Shown: piece after piece, positions 33,194 to 41,058 of the stretch | How the letters are laid out: each line of letters opens with the position of its first letter | Position numbering within the stretch: the stretch's first letter is position 1 | Assembly: GCA_016205975.1 (NCBI GenBank) | Contig: JACQSK010000021.1 | Span: 124,001-188,000 of the forward strand | Origin: Candidatus Uhrbacteria bacterium | GTDB lineage: Bacteria; Patescibacteria; ABY1; SG8-24; GWF2-40-263 | Length of the DNA stretch: 64,000 nt | Direction of reading: 5' to 3' | Program-made: the position numbers and the translations under genes | The notes under the pieces: model-generated | What the model was told of the DNA's origin: nothing | Seen by the model: only the letters and a program-made list of their open reading frames with translations | Databases searched by the model: none

Positions 33194-33451
33194 CTACCCG
33201 TCGACGAGCCGCCAGTTGCCGCTGCCCTTCGCCACCGAGGCGAAGGACCGTGAGCGCTGGACGACTTGCCGAACCTTGGCCTGCCATGTCGGGGTGAGCG
33301 GGCGTCCGCGGCGCTCGCACTCGGCTTTGACCGCCGCGTACAAGACCGCAAGATGCACGCCCCGCCGAGACTGGGGCAAGGAACGGGACGCAGCCACGAC
33401 GATGGGCGCCCAGCGGAGTTCCGCCGGGGCCGAGGAGGTGGAGGTTGCCAT
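33194..33451 (-). CDS. Hypothetical 85-residue protein
   Basis: The product (LRWAPIVVAASRSLPQSRRGVHLAVLYAAVKAECERRGRPLTPTWQAKVRQVVQRSRSF...) is helical with normal composition. The pattern 'AVKAECERRGRPLTPTWQAKVRQVVQ' looks like a small DNA-binding or helix-hairpin unit similar to HARE-HTH/restriction-associated winged helices, but weakly. Its start lies 7 bp after the stop of the short membrane protein gene upstream. Confidence 0.55.
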   Translation of the reverse strand: MATSTSSAPAELRWAPIVVAASRSLPQSRRGVHLAVLYAAVKAECERRGRPLTPTWQAKVRQVVQRSRSFASVAKGSGNWRLVDG

Positions 33452-33457
33452 AGTGGG

Positions 33458-33577
33458 CTACCGCAACGACGAGACCATGACGATCGCCAGGGCGCCCGCG
33501 GTCACGACGTAGAGGACCATGAAGATCCCCTCGCGCACCCACGAGACGCGCCAGGCGCGCTTCATGTGCTTGGTCAT
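33458..33577 (-). CDS. 39-residue single-pass membrane peptide
   Basis: ATG 33575-33577 begins MTKHMKRAWRVSWVREG followed by a membrane helix (IFMVLYVVTAGALAIVMVSSL) and Arg. The basic N-terminus should stay in the cytoplasm. It is between two small genes on the same strand; function unknown. Confidence 0.5.
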   Translation of the reverse strand: MTKHMKRAWRVSWVREGIFMVLYVVTAGALAIVMVSSLR

Positions 33578-33763
33578 AGGCGTGAGGATTACGAACAAGG
33601 TGAGCAGGGGGTTGCCTGCCCCTCGCCCGGTCCGTCCCACTGGCCACGTCCGCCCCACGGCGCCCACGGGCCACCGCGATGCCGACCTCTTCCACGAGAA
33701 CGAGATCACGACGGGACCGGCTCCTCCCGGCCCCCTGGTAGCTGGTGAAATGAACGCCGTAGC

Positions 33764-34720
33764 TCATGGCCGTTCCCCGGCCCTGAAAGACCCTTCCTGC
33801 ACGCTCCCAGGATCCGCACCTGCACGAGATCCTGGACCCACCAGGCCGTTCCCACCGTGGGAACGGTCCGTCGGAACGGTTTCCACGAGGCAAGACGGCG
33901 CAAGGCGCGCGCGCTCGGTGCCGTCCTGGGTGACGACCCTCGGGGTGAGCCAGGCGGTCGGCGCGAGGATGTCCCGGTCGGTCAGCTCGCTGGCCACGGC
34001 GAAGGAGACGAGCCCCTCGGGAAGGCCCGCCTCCCAGGCCGCGAGCGCAAGGCGATTGCGCCTCCGGGCGGTGGGGACGGTGACGGCGACGCGCCAGTTC
34101 GAGGTACCCAGGAGCGGCGCGCCCGCGCTCCGGAGCGCGGCGTACGCGAGCGCCTTGTGCGCGAGCCAGCTCGGGGACTCGGTGCCGAGGTCCACTTCGA
34201 AGGCGACGGCGACCTGGCCGGCCCCCGCGGAGAGCAGGGCGACCGCGTCGGGCACGAGCCGAGCGTTCGGCAGCGCGCGCCGGAGTTCCCCCTCGAACAG
34301 GAAGCGTGCGAGCCGCCAGGCGCGCGAGCGACCGCACGCGACCGAGAGCGCGACGTAGAGGTCGACCTGCCCGTCGTGGTGGGCGAGGTTCACGCGCTCG
34401 ACCCCGTCGCGCACGCGGTAGTCCCCGGCCTCGCCGCCGAGGGCCGCCGCCAAGACCGGCCGCGCCGCGGGCGCGAGCGTGACGCGGTTGGGCCCGTTCA
34501 ATCCCTCGGGGAGGTGCACGGTCACGAGCCCCAGGTCGCGCAGGACGCGCAGGCGCCGACGCGCCATGGGCACGCTCATCTGCACGCCGCGCGCGACCTG
34601 GTCGATGGTGACCGGCTGCGCGCGCTCGACGAGCGTGAGCACGAGGGTGTCGCGCACGGTCCGGCGCGCCCCGCCCGGGTCGCGACGCGCGGTGCGGCGG
34701 CTCGCCTCAGCGGGCATCAT
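33764..34720 (-). CDS. Replication-relaxation-like winged-helix protein
   Basis: 318 residues; the start overlaps the end of the zinc-ribbon gene upstream by 14 bases. An N-terminal winged helix (VTIDQVARGVQMSVPMARRRLRVLRDLGLVTVHLP) leads to an alpha/beta domain with VNLAHHDGQVDLYVALSVACGR and VAVAFEVDLGTESPSWLAHKALAYAAL. The 'EVDLGTE' strand is the hallmark I associate with the replication-relaxation family of plasmids and integrative elements. The role is probably in element replication or control. A GTT...AAC palindrome falls in the last codons. A related protein is at 55922-56791. Confidence 0.65.
   Translation of the reverse strand: MMPAEASRRTARRDPGGARRTVRDTLVLTLVERAQPVTIDQVARGVQMSVPMARRRLRVLRDLGLVTVHLPEGLNGPNRVTLAPAARPVLAAALGGEAGDYRVRDGVERVNLAHHDGQVDLYVALSVACGRSRAWRLARFLFEGELRRALPNARLVPDAVALLSAGAGQVAVAFEVDLGTESPSWLAHKALAYAALRSAGAPLLGTSNWRVAVTVPTARRRNRLALAAWEAGLPEGLVSFAVASELTDRDILAPTAWLTPRVVTQDGTERARLAPSCLVETVPTDRSHGGNGLVGPGSRAGADPGSVQEGSFRAGERP
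33846..33866. repeat. Inverted repeat GTTCCCAC-C-GTGGGAAC
   Basis: Arms of ten bases (the eight shown plus CC/GG) around one central C, inside the 3' end of the replication-relaxation-like gene. Odd-length member of the GTT...AAC family. Confidence 0.75.
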
Positions 34721-35075
34721 CGCTCCCGAGGAGCTCGAAGACCGGGTTGTCGAGGGCGAGCCCGCACGGGCAGGTCACGTAGGCGGCGACGGCTCCGCAC
34801 CGGGGGCAGGGACCCCACCCGGAGCCGAGGTAGGCATAGCCGCAGGCGCCGCACGTCCAGGCCGCGCCGGGGCCGAGTACGACGACGTGCCCGCGCGGGC
34901 AGCGCGCCTCGGGGGTGGAGAGCGACCGGGCCACGCGCCACGACCGCGCGAACATGACGATGGCGTCGACGAGGAGCGTGACCGGCAGCGCGGCAAGCAC
35001 AAGCGCACTGAGCGCCAGGAGGACCCACCAGGGCGCGCGCACCCCGGCGAGGGCCGCGAGCATCCCCCCGGTCAC
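34707..35075 (-). CDS. Membrane protein with two zinc ribbons
   Basis: 122 residues from GTG 35073-35075, overlapping the coupling-ATPase stop as GTGA. An N-terminal membrane region (APWWVLLALSALVLAALPVTLLVDAIVMFA) is followed by Cys pairs CPRGH, CGACG, CPRCG and CPCG, enough for two zinc ribbons in the cytoplasm. Translational coupling to the ATPase suggests a direct partner, for example an adaptor. Confidence 0.7.
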   Translation of the reverse strand: MTGGMLAALAGVRAPWWVLLALSALVLAALPVTLLVDAIVMFARSWRVARSLSTPEARCPRGHVVVLGPGAAWTCGACGYAYLGSGWGPCPRCGAVAAYVTCPCGLALDNPVFELLGSDDAR

Positions 35076-36550
35076 GGCAGCTCCAGGGCCGGCCGGCGCG
35101 AGGGACCCCGGCGTGCGCCGCTTCGCGCGGGGGCGGAGGGCCAGGGAATCGTGTTGTCTGCGACGGGAACCGCTGGCGCGGGGGGTGACGAGGTCGAGCC
35201 GTCGAACGCCTCGAGATCCTGCGCCCGCCGACCCAGCCGGCCGAGGCGGTAGCGTTCGCGCAGCTCCGCGGGGACGCGCGCGGCTTCCCGCACCACGGCC
35301 GCGAGCGGGAGCGTACCGGTCACGAGGACCTGGCTCGTGCCGTTCACGAGGTCCGCGTAGAGCGCGGTCTGCCGGGGCAGCGCGCGCAGCCTTCGCTCCC
35401 ACCGGGCGCGCGCGTCGGCGGGCGAGAGGAGCCGGTCGGGCACCTCGGGGTCCACCATCCGGGAGAGCGACTCCGGGAGCACGTGGGAGAGGAGCCGCAC
35501 GTCCTCCTGCCGAGGCCGGAACGCGGTCCAGGTCGCCACGTTGACGAGCAGCGCGTCCACCAGTGCCGGGTTGCGCAGGGCACCCAGGGACTGGGTCGCC
35601 AGTTCCCAGCCCACGCCCTGCTCGCGGGAGAGCTGGAGCGCGCGCTCCAGGTCGATGCCGCTCCCCTCCGCCAGTACGTGGAACTCGTCGAGGTACACGG
35701 TGACGGGCACGTCCCGGTCCGGCCGGCTCATGACCGCCGCCAAGAGCAGCATGAGGAGAAGCGAGCCCACCATGCTGGGCAGGCCCGGGAGCCCCATCGG
35801 CGCGCCGCCCAGGTCCAGCACCGTGAGCCGGGAGCCGAGGAGCGCCTCGCCGGCGAGGCAGCCCCGGGCGTTGAACATCGCGCGCATGTCGGAGAGCGCG
35901 AGCACGTGCCGATCCAGGCGGGCCGCCAGCGCCAAGGCACTCGCCGCGGGCTCGGAGTCGAACTCGACGGACCAGTACTGGCGATCCACCGGGTCATCGA
36001 TGCGCGAGACCACGGCGCGGCGGAACGTCTCGTCGGTGAGCAAGCGATGGAGCTCGACGAGGCTCCGGCTCACGCGCAGGCCGCGCATGAGCATCCGGGA
36101 CATCCGGGGGCCGAACGCCTCCCCGGCCATCTTGCCCAGGATGTCGGCGACCAGAGCCGCGCGCTCGTCGCGGGGAATCCCGGGGACCTCCGAGCAGAAG
36201 TTCAAGGGCACGGCCACGCCCTTGAAGGGCGCGAACACGGTGACGTCCGTGGGCGAGATGCCCCAGCGCGGGCCGAAGACCGGCAGCCAGTGGGCGTAGA
36301 GGTCCTCCGCGTCGTGCCCCTTGGCCGCGCCCATGATGACGACGCGCTCCCCCGCGCGCAGGCGTTGCAGGGCCTGCCCCTTCTGGTCCTGGGACTTCCC
36401 GACCCCGGTGGGACCGGTGACGAGCGCGTGCGCTCCTCTCCGGGTGGTCTCCCACAGGACCCGCCGCCCGCCCGGGGTCGAGATCCAGCCGCGCGCGCGA
36501 CGGCGCGAACCGGCGCGGGCGGGCGCGAGGGGATCGCGCTCACCGGCCAT
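35072..36550 (-). CDS. TraG/TraD/HerA-type DNA-transfer (coupling) ATPase
   Basis: 492 residues from ATG 36548-36550. Walker A GPTGVGKS at 46-53, Walker B VTVYLDEFHVLAEG near 280, and GVGWELATQSLGAL as the sensor/TraG C-terminal block. It lacks membrane helices, unlike TraD, but the upstream gene supplies a multi-helix membrane protein. Known relatives pump DNA (VirD4/TraG) or process DNA (HerA). It follows directly on a ubiquitin-like cassette in the same operon, each joint overlapping. That this ATPase drives conjugative transfer is inference; no relaxase is seen in the window. Confidence 0.8.
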   Translation of the reverse strand: MAGERDPLAPARAGSRRRARGWISTPGGRRVLWETTRRGAHALVTGPTGVGKSQDQKGQALQRLRAGERVVIMGAAKGHDAEDLYAHWLPVFGPRWGISPTDVTVFAPFKGVAVPLNFCSEVPGIPRDERAALVADILGKMAGEAFGPRMSRMLMRGLRVSRSLVELHRLLTDETFRRAVVSRIDDPVDRQYWSVEFDSEPAASALALAARLDRHVLALSDMRAMFNARGCLAGEALLGSRLTVLDLGGAPMGLPGLPSMVGSLLLMLLLAAVMSRPDRDVPVTVYLDEFHVLAEGSGIDLERALQLSREQGVGWELATQSLGALRNPALVDALLVNVATWTAFRPRQEDVRLLSHVLPESLSRMVDPEVPDRLLSPADARARWERRLRALPRQTALYADLVNGTSQVLVTGTLPLAAVVREAARVPAELRERYRLGRLGRRAQDLEAFDGSTSSPPAPAVPVADNTIPWPSAPARSGARRGPSRRPALELP

Positions 36551-37133
36551 CGTCGTCGTCCCCTTCGCCGAGCAGGTGGAAGTCGTCGTCGTCGCCTCCC
36601 GCGCGCGGCGCCTCGCCGGCGGCCTCGTCCATGGCGGGCTCGTCGTCCCCGGGCTCGACGACCCGGGCGCGGCGACGGGCGGTGGGACGCGGCGCCGGCC
36701 GCGGGGAAGGCAGCGCGGCGCGCGCCTTGGCCGCGACGAGGAGCACCGCGGCGGCGGCGAGCATGAGCCCGGCGAGCATGGCGCAGGTCTCGGCGTCGTA
36801 GAGCACCCCGTCGAGACCCGTGTCCGCGGACGGAGCGCCGACGCGGACGCCCCCGAGGCGCGCGCGCACGCCCGCGAGCGCAGAGATGGCGAGGGGCCAG
36901 CCCCCGGCGAAGAGCGCGAGCCCGATCGCCCACGGGAGGATGCGCCCGGAAAGCTGGGTCGCGCCCACCATCCAGGTGACGCACAGCCCGAGCACGGCGA
37001 GCACGAGCAGGCCCGCGGCCAGGTGATGGAGCGGCACGGCGAACAGCGCCGCGCCGACGGCGAGCACGACGAGCACCGCCACTCCGGCGCGGCCGGCGCG
37101 ATCGTGCTGGCGCAGCGGGCGGGGCGTTGTCAC
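36540..37133 (-). CDS. Multi-pass membrane protein with acidic tail
   Basis: 197 residues from GTG 37131-37133 (GTGA overlap with the upstream stop). About five membrane helices (AGVAVLVVLAVGAALFAV, LAAGLLVLAVLGLCVTWMV, ILPWAIGLALFAGGWPLAI, ..., LAGLMLAAAAVLLVAAKA). The cytoplasmic tail is Arg-rich, then strongly acidic (EGDDDDGR at the end). Its end overlaps the ATPase start, so it is the likely membrane anchor for that ATPase, replacing the N-terminal helices found in TraD/VirD4. Confidence 0.75.
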   Translation of the reverse strand: MTTPRPLRQHDRAGRAGVAVLVVLAVGAALFAVPLHHLAAGLLVLAVLGLCVTWMVGATQLSGRILPWAIGLALFAGGWPLAISALAGVRARLGGVRVGAPSADTGLDGVLYDAETCAMLAGLMLAAAAVLLVAAKARAALPSPRPAPRPTARRRARVVEPGDDEPAMDEAAGEAPRAGGDDDDFHLLGEGDDDDGR

Positions 37134-37489
37134 GGCCACGGCTCCGGGCACTCGAGCATGCGGCGGTATGCCCACGGAGTGTCGGCGGACGCGCAGATCT
37201 CCTCCTTGTCCAGGCCGGGGTTGCGCTCGCGCTCCGCCGCGACCGCTCGTCGCGCCGCGCGCTCCGCGATGGCCTCGACTTCCTCCACCGAGGGCCCGGG
37301 GACGTAGGACACGACCGTCGGCGCGGGCGGGTCCGCCGCCTTGGCGCGCGCCACGACGACGGATCCGGCCTGTCCGGGCGCGGCCTCCCGCGCACAACCC
37401 GTTCGCACGAGGAGTATGCCCGCGATGCCGGCGGCGATCGCGCCCAGGGAGAGGAGGGTGAGGGCGTCAACGAGACGGCGAAGGTCCAT
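37130..37489 (-). CDS. Single-pass membrane protein of the Ubl/coupling operon
   Basis: 119 residues from ATG 37487-37489, starting 23 bases inside the end of the JAMM gene. An N-terminal membrane helix (ALTLLSLGAIAAGIAGILLV) is followed by RTGCAREAAPG, a Pro-rich stretch, and a charged helix (EEVEAIAERAARRAVAAERERN). The C-terminus contains ASADTPWAYRRMLECPEPWP. The Cys after the helix could be a lipobox-like site. No family was recognised. Confidence 0.65.
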   Translation of the reverse strand: MDLRRLVDALTLLSLGAIAAGIAGILLVRTGCAREAAPGQAGSVVVARAKAADPPAPTVVSYVPGPSVEEVEAIAERAARRAVAAERERNPGLDKEEICASADTPWAYRRMLECPEPWP

Positions 37490-38096
37490 GGTGGCCTCCG
37501 GGGGAGCGAGGAAGCACGAAGAACGGGACGGGGGCGTCGAGCGCGGAGAAACCGTCGGACTCGACGGGCTGGAGCACGCCGGAGCGGGGGCCGAGGTACG
37601 CCCCCGTGCCCTGGCCGATGGGCAGGCTGGGGTCGATGACAACTCCTACGGAGCTGGCTGCGGGGAACGTGGCCTGGGTCGCCTCGTCGGTACGGGAGAA
37701 GCGGGTGCCGTAGCCAGGGTGGGTGTGCCACCAGCCGACGACCTCGGCGATGGGCCAGCCCCACCGGAGATCCTCCATGAGCGCGGCCATCTCCTCGACG
37801 CCCGCGAAGACGTGGGCGTGGCCGGCGTCGGCGCGCACGGCGCGCACCGCGCCGGTGACCAGGGTGTAGGGGCCGTCTGCGTCCTCGCACGCCCGCCCGG
37901 CGAGGAGTCCCATCGTCTCGCGCGGCACGGCCGCCCGCGCCCAGGCGACCAGGTCGTCCAGGACGGCCTCCGACAGGTAGACGGCGACTCCCAGCGCGTC
38001 GCCGAACCGCGACCAGCCGGGCTCCTCCGGGGCAGGCGCGGGCCGGTAGAGAGGAACGCATTCGCGCACCCCGCGGACCACGAGGCGGGTGCTCAT
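37467..38096 (-). CDS. JAMM/JAB (MPN) metallopeptidase, deubiquitinase-like
   Basis: 209 residues from ATG 38094-38096 (ATGA overlap with the E2 gene). The JAMM zinc site is complete: Glu60 in RETMGLLAG, His124-x-His126 in GWWHTHPGYG, Ser134 and Asp137 in RFSRTDEATQ. JAMM enzymes cut isopeptide bonds or process ubiquitin-like precursors (eukaryotic Rpn11/CSN5; prokaryotic JAB in Ubl operons). The gene directly follows E1-, Ubl- and E2-like genes. A likely job is to trim the Ubl C-terminus or remove it from targets. Confidence 0.9.
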   Translation of the reverse strand: MSTRLVVRGVRECVPLYRPAPAPEEPGWSRFGDALGVAVYLSEAVLDDLVAWARAAVPRETMGLLAGRACEDADGPYTLVTGAVRAVRADAGHAHVFAGVEEMAALMEDLRWGWPIAEVVGWWHTHPGYGTRFSRTDEATQATFPAASSVGVVIDPSLPIGQGTGAYLGPRSGVLQPVESDGFSALDAPVPFFVLPRSPGGHHGPSPSR

Positions 38097-38740
38097 GCGC
38101 GCCCCCGGACGCGCAGGCGCGGCGAGGGGGTGGGCGGCCAGGGCGAGAGCACCCGCAGCGCGGGCCGCGACCGGGCCACGCCGTGAGTGAACTCGACCGG
38201 CATCGCCGGGTAGACGAGGTCGCGGTGCAAGGAGTGCCCGCGCAGCGTCTCCTGCCAGTAGCGGATGGCGTCGGGCTGGTAGCCCCAGTCGCTGTCCGAG
38301 TACGGCTCGTCGAAGTTGAGGATGCGCGCCACCTGCACGAGCAGGTGGGCAAGCAGGACCTGCCCGCCGGCGTCGCCCCAGTCCGAGCCGATGCACACCA
38401 CCCCCGAGGCCGGCTGGACACGGTGGTTCCACGGCAAGGGCGGCAGGACGGTGACCGCGGGGGGCGTGAACGGGTAGTTGCCGCCCGCGAGCAGGTCGAA
38501 GGCGACCACCGTCGCCGCCTGGTACCGGCCGGGCCCCGCGAGCGTCCGGAAGTCGTACCGTGCCAAGACGTAGGGGGGCGCGGCCCCGGGCGTGCCGGGA
38601 GCGACGGGATCGCGTGCCGAGAGCAGGGCCGGGATGCTCGCGAACCCTGCGACCTGCAACCACGGGGCGGCGAGCCGCGCCACGACCTCGAAGTCGAAGC
38701 GCAGCCGGCGCTCCCGCTCTCCTGGCGCGAGGCGTCGCAT
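38093..38740 (-). CDS. E2-like ubiquitin-conjugating-fold protein
   Basis: 215 residues from ATG 38738-38740, whose A/TG overlaps the Ubl stop (ATGA). The UBC-fold signature is present: NYPFTPPAVTVLPPLPWNH, then Cys116 in PASGVVCIGSDWGD, followed by the long helix QVLLAHLLVQVARILNFDEPY. Cys116 is positioned as the thioester-forming catalytic Cys. Prokaryotic E2-like proteins in Ubl operons accept the modifier from the E1 and pass it to a target. A C-terminal extension ends in a basic tail. Confidence 0.88.
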   Translation of the reverse strand: MRRLAPGERERRLRFDFEVVARLAAPWLQVAGFASIPALLSARDPVAPGTPGAAPPYVLARYDFRTLAGPGRYQAATVVAFDLLAGGNYPFTPPAVTVLPPLPWNHRVQPASGVVCIGSDWGDAGGQVLLAHLLVQVARILNFDEPYSDSDWGYQPDAIRYWQETLRGHSLHRDLVYPAMPVEFTHGVARSRPALRVLSPWPPTPSPRLRVRGRA

Positions 38741-39000
38741 CAGCGGGCGCCCTCCATGGCCTGGACCACCTCGACGACGTCCCCGTCGGCCACGCCCGCG
38801 GCACGCAAGGTGCGACCCGGGAGGATCGGGAGGTGTGTGCGGCCGTGGACCAGGCCGTACTCCCGCCGGTCGGTGACGGGCAAGAGCGCGTCGCAGCGGA
38901 CCAGCTCGTGGATGGTCTCCAGGGCGGTCAGCTCGGGGTCGACGTCGACGTCGAGCGCGGAAGGGGTGCGGGGACAGGCGAACTTGACGTTCATGGTCAT
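38740..39000 (-). CDS. Ubiquitin-like beta-grasp protein
   Basis: 86 residues from ATG 38998-39000 (ATGA overlap with the E1 stop). Two beta strands, a helix (PELTALETIHELVRCDALLP) and the segment LVHGRTHLPILPGRTLRAAGVADGDVVEVVQA match the beta-grasp pattern of prokaryotic Ubl (YukD-like). It ends in MEGAR, so it has a single Gly near the end rather than a free GlyGly. Removal of the last two residues by the neighbouring JAMM peptidase would expose a Gly; this is inference. It is placed between E1 and E2 as the obvious modifier. Confidence 0.85.
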   Translation of the reverse strand: MTMNVKFACPRTPSALDVDVDPELTALETIHELVRCDALLPVTDRREYGLVHGRTHLPILPGRTLRAAGVADGDVVEVVQAMEGAR

Positions 39001-40247
39001 TCCTCCTCGGAATGGGGGGTGAGAGAGAGGCGGGGAAAGACGCCGGGGACCGTGCCCGGGAGCTGCACGAGCGCACCGTCGGCACGGGCGACCGCGCCCG
39101 GTCCCAGCCCGAGCCGGGGAAGCGGCACGTCCAGGAGCACGGCGTCCGAGGCCCGGAGAACCGAGCGGAGGTCGGGGAGGCCGGGCGCACTCCCCGGCGA
39201 GCACGAGTCTCCCGGGCACCGGGGCGCGGAGGTGACCGCGTACCGCGGCTGGTTCACGACCACGGGCCGCCCGCACCCCGCGCACGGGAGCGACACGACG
39301 ACCGGCTCGGACAGCTGGATCTCGCTGCAGGGGAGCCCCAGCCGCCGCAGCGCCTCGAACAGCTCGTACAGCGTCGCGGGCTCCCCGGGGACGCGCGCCG
39401 CTTCCTCGCCGAAGGGGACGTGGTCGAGCCGGCAGTCCGGGTCGCTCACGAGCGTCGTGAGCACCGACCGCCCCGTGCGGATGTCGAGGTGCCAACGATG
39501 GCCGGCGAGCGGCACGTACCGGGGCAACAGCGCCGGGTCGGTCTCGAACCCGTCCGAGAGCAGGTGCGCGTGCGCGAACCCGATCGCCGCCTCGGCGACG
39601 AGCGCGCCGGCGACCTGGGCCGCGGACTGGATGGCCGGGGAGAAGCCGGCCGCCTCCGCCTGCCTGGCGTAGAGCGTGCACAGCCCGCGGGTGCTCGCGT
39701 CCCGGAGGGAGCGCCGGCCGCAGCCCCAGCACGGCTCGTCCGGGATCCCGGGGTGGTTCGCGATGACCGTGACCGCGAGCTGGGGGCCCTCGAACCCCGC
39801 CTCGACGAGCGGCAGCCGGGAGCGCCGGCACAGCTCGGAGAGGTACGCGCGCGTCTCGTTGCTGTCGACCGCGGAGATGAGCGCGTGCGGGTACCACGGG
39901 CCCCGTGCGCCCGCGAGCAGGTCCCCGACCGCCTGCACCAGGCCCAGGTGGTGGTACGCCTCGGCGCCAGGGTGGGTCGCGGACCGCAAAAAACCCTCGG
40001 CGACGGCCGGGGCCTTGGGGGCGTCCTTCTGGTAGAAGGGGCTCCGGGTGCGGTTGGACTCCTCGAAGGCGTCGGGGTCGACGACGATGAGCGTGCGGAC
40101 GCCGGAGAGCGCGAGCGCGAGCGCGGCGTTCTGGCCGAGCGCACCGGCGCCCACCAGCGCGACCCGGGTGCCCGAGAGCACGTGCGGGTCGTACCCGGCG
40201 AGCCGCTCGCGGGAGAGGAAAGAGGGATCAGTGACGGTGGCCGTCAT
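38997..40247 (-). CDS. E1-like ThiF/MoeB-family adenylyltransferase
   Basis: 416 residues from ATG 40245-40247 with GGAGGG five bases upstream; an ATG four codons earlier is less well placed. The Rossmann nucleotide site GAGALGQN is at 33-40. It is followed by LIVVDPDAFEESNRTRSPFY (strand with Asp and Asn/Arg of the adenylation site) and ISAVDSNETRAYL. Cys pairs CWGCGRR and CAGCGRP can bind zinc; candidate catalytic Cys lie beyond (for example RGLCTLYARQ). E1 enzymes adenylate the Ubl C-terminus. The extra C-terminal 150 residues are not typical of MoeB and may be for E2 binding. Confidence 0.9.
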   Translation of the reverse strand: MTATVTDPSFLSRERLAGYDPHVLSGTRVALVGAGALGQNAALALALSGVRTLIVVDPDAFEESNRTRSPFYQKDAPKAPAVAEGFLRSATHPGAEAYHHLGLVQAVGDLLAGARGPWYPHALISAVDSNETRAYLSELCRRSRLPLVEAGFEGPQLAVTVIANHPGIPDEPCWGCGRRSLRDASTRGLCTLYARQAEAAGFSPAIQSAAQVAGALVAEAAIGFAHAHLLSDGFETDPALLPRYVPLAGHRWHLDIRTGRSVLTTLVSDPDCRLDHVPFGEEAARVPGEPATLYELFEALRRLGLPCSEIQLSEPVVVSLPCAGCGRPVVVNQPRYAVTSAPRCPGDSCSPGSAPGLPDLRSVLRASDAVLLDVPLPRLGLGPGAVARADGALVQLPGTVPGVFPRLSLTPHSEEE

Positions 40248-41058
40248 TGGGCCCTCCACAGGTCCAGCAGGTGGGGCCGGCCTCCACCCGCTCCCGCGAA
40301 ACGACGAGCGGCGCGGCCGAGTGGGTTGCCGGCGGTGCGGCCGCGCGGGCGGTCGGCGTCGACGCTCTTCTCTCCGCGCGCGCGGGAGATCGCGCGGCCC
40401 AGTGCGGGGCCAAGCGCGGGGTTGGCGGTGCGGTTGGAGGGGTGGCCGACGGGGCCGCCTGGCGGGTGGCCGGCCTCGGGGCCGAGGAGGTGGCCGGCGT
40501 CGACACCCCTCGCTCTTCGCGCTCGGGAGTACCGCGCGGGGGCGAGAAGGCGCGGGCGGCCCACGCCTCCACTTCGCGCGTAAGCCACGCCTGCGCGGCG
40601 TTCAGGCCGTCGGCCGCCCCGGTGACGATCCACCGGGCGAGCAGGACGAGGAGGCCGAGGCCGCCGAGCGTCACGATGATCGGGTCGACGCCGGCGGACG
40701 GCGCCCAGCGGGTCCATGCCTCGTGGACCGCGGCGACCAGCACGCAGAGGCCGACCCGGCGGAGGAGCGCACGGAGGCCGGGAGGGAAGGCGCGGTACCG
40801 CTCCACGACGTGATCGAGGAGCTTCCCGGCCTCGCCGGCGACGACGAGCAGCAGGAAGCCGACCGGGACGGTGACGGCGAAAAGGGCGGCGGCCTCGATC
40901 GCCGCCTGCAAGTACGCGATGGGCGCGGCGGAGCCGGGGCAGCCCGGGAGGACCAGGAGCAACGGGGCGACGGCGCCGAGGCGAACCAGCCATCCCGCGA
41001 CGTCCAGGTCGCAAGGCGACCGGCCCCGGCGCCATGCGCGATCGCAGCCGGTGGTCAT
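40228..41058 (-). CDS. Membrane protein with disordered linker and C-terminal Cys/His motif
   Basis: 276 residues from ATG 41056-41058 (ATGA overlap with the 57-residue gene). Three or so membrane helices (LVRLGAVAPLLLVLPGC, AAALFAVTVPVGFLLLVV, VDPIIVTLGGLGLLVLLARWIV) with charged loops, then a long Ala/Pro/Arg/Thr-rich tail ending in CWTCGGPNDGHRH, a possible zinc site. The tail is full of Arg but poor in Lys. It may be the membrane platform or a target of the Ubl system. The family was not recognised. Confidence 0.7.
   Translation of the reverse strand: MTTGCDRAWRRGRSPCDLDVAGWLVRLGAVAPLLLVLPGCPGSAAPIAYLQAAIEAAALFAVTVPVGFLLLVVAGEAGKLLDHVVERYRAFPPGLRALLRRVGLCVLVAAVHEAWTRWAPSAGVDPIIVTLGGLGLLVLLARWIVTGAADGLNAAQAWLTREVEAWAARAFSPPRGTPEREERGVSTPATSSAPRPATRQAAPSATPPTAPPTPRLAPHWAARSPARAERRASTPTARAAAPPATHSAAPLVVSRERVEAGPTCWTCGGPNDGHRH

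Noticed and set aside
31800..34337. An 845-codon open frame on the minus strand
   Set aside because: It is Arg/Gly/Pro-rich throughout, has no fold-like segments, and overlaps genes with normal composition in other registers. It stays open because of the extreme GC content.
38997..40247. Reading the E1 as a thiamine or molybdenum cofactor enzyme (ThiF/MoeB)
   Set aside because: There is no other thiamine or molybdopterin gene, the protein is longer than MoeB, and E2-like and JAMM genes follow directly.
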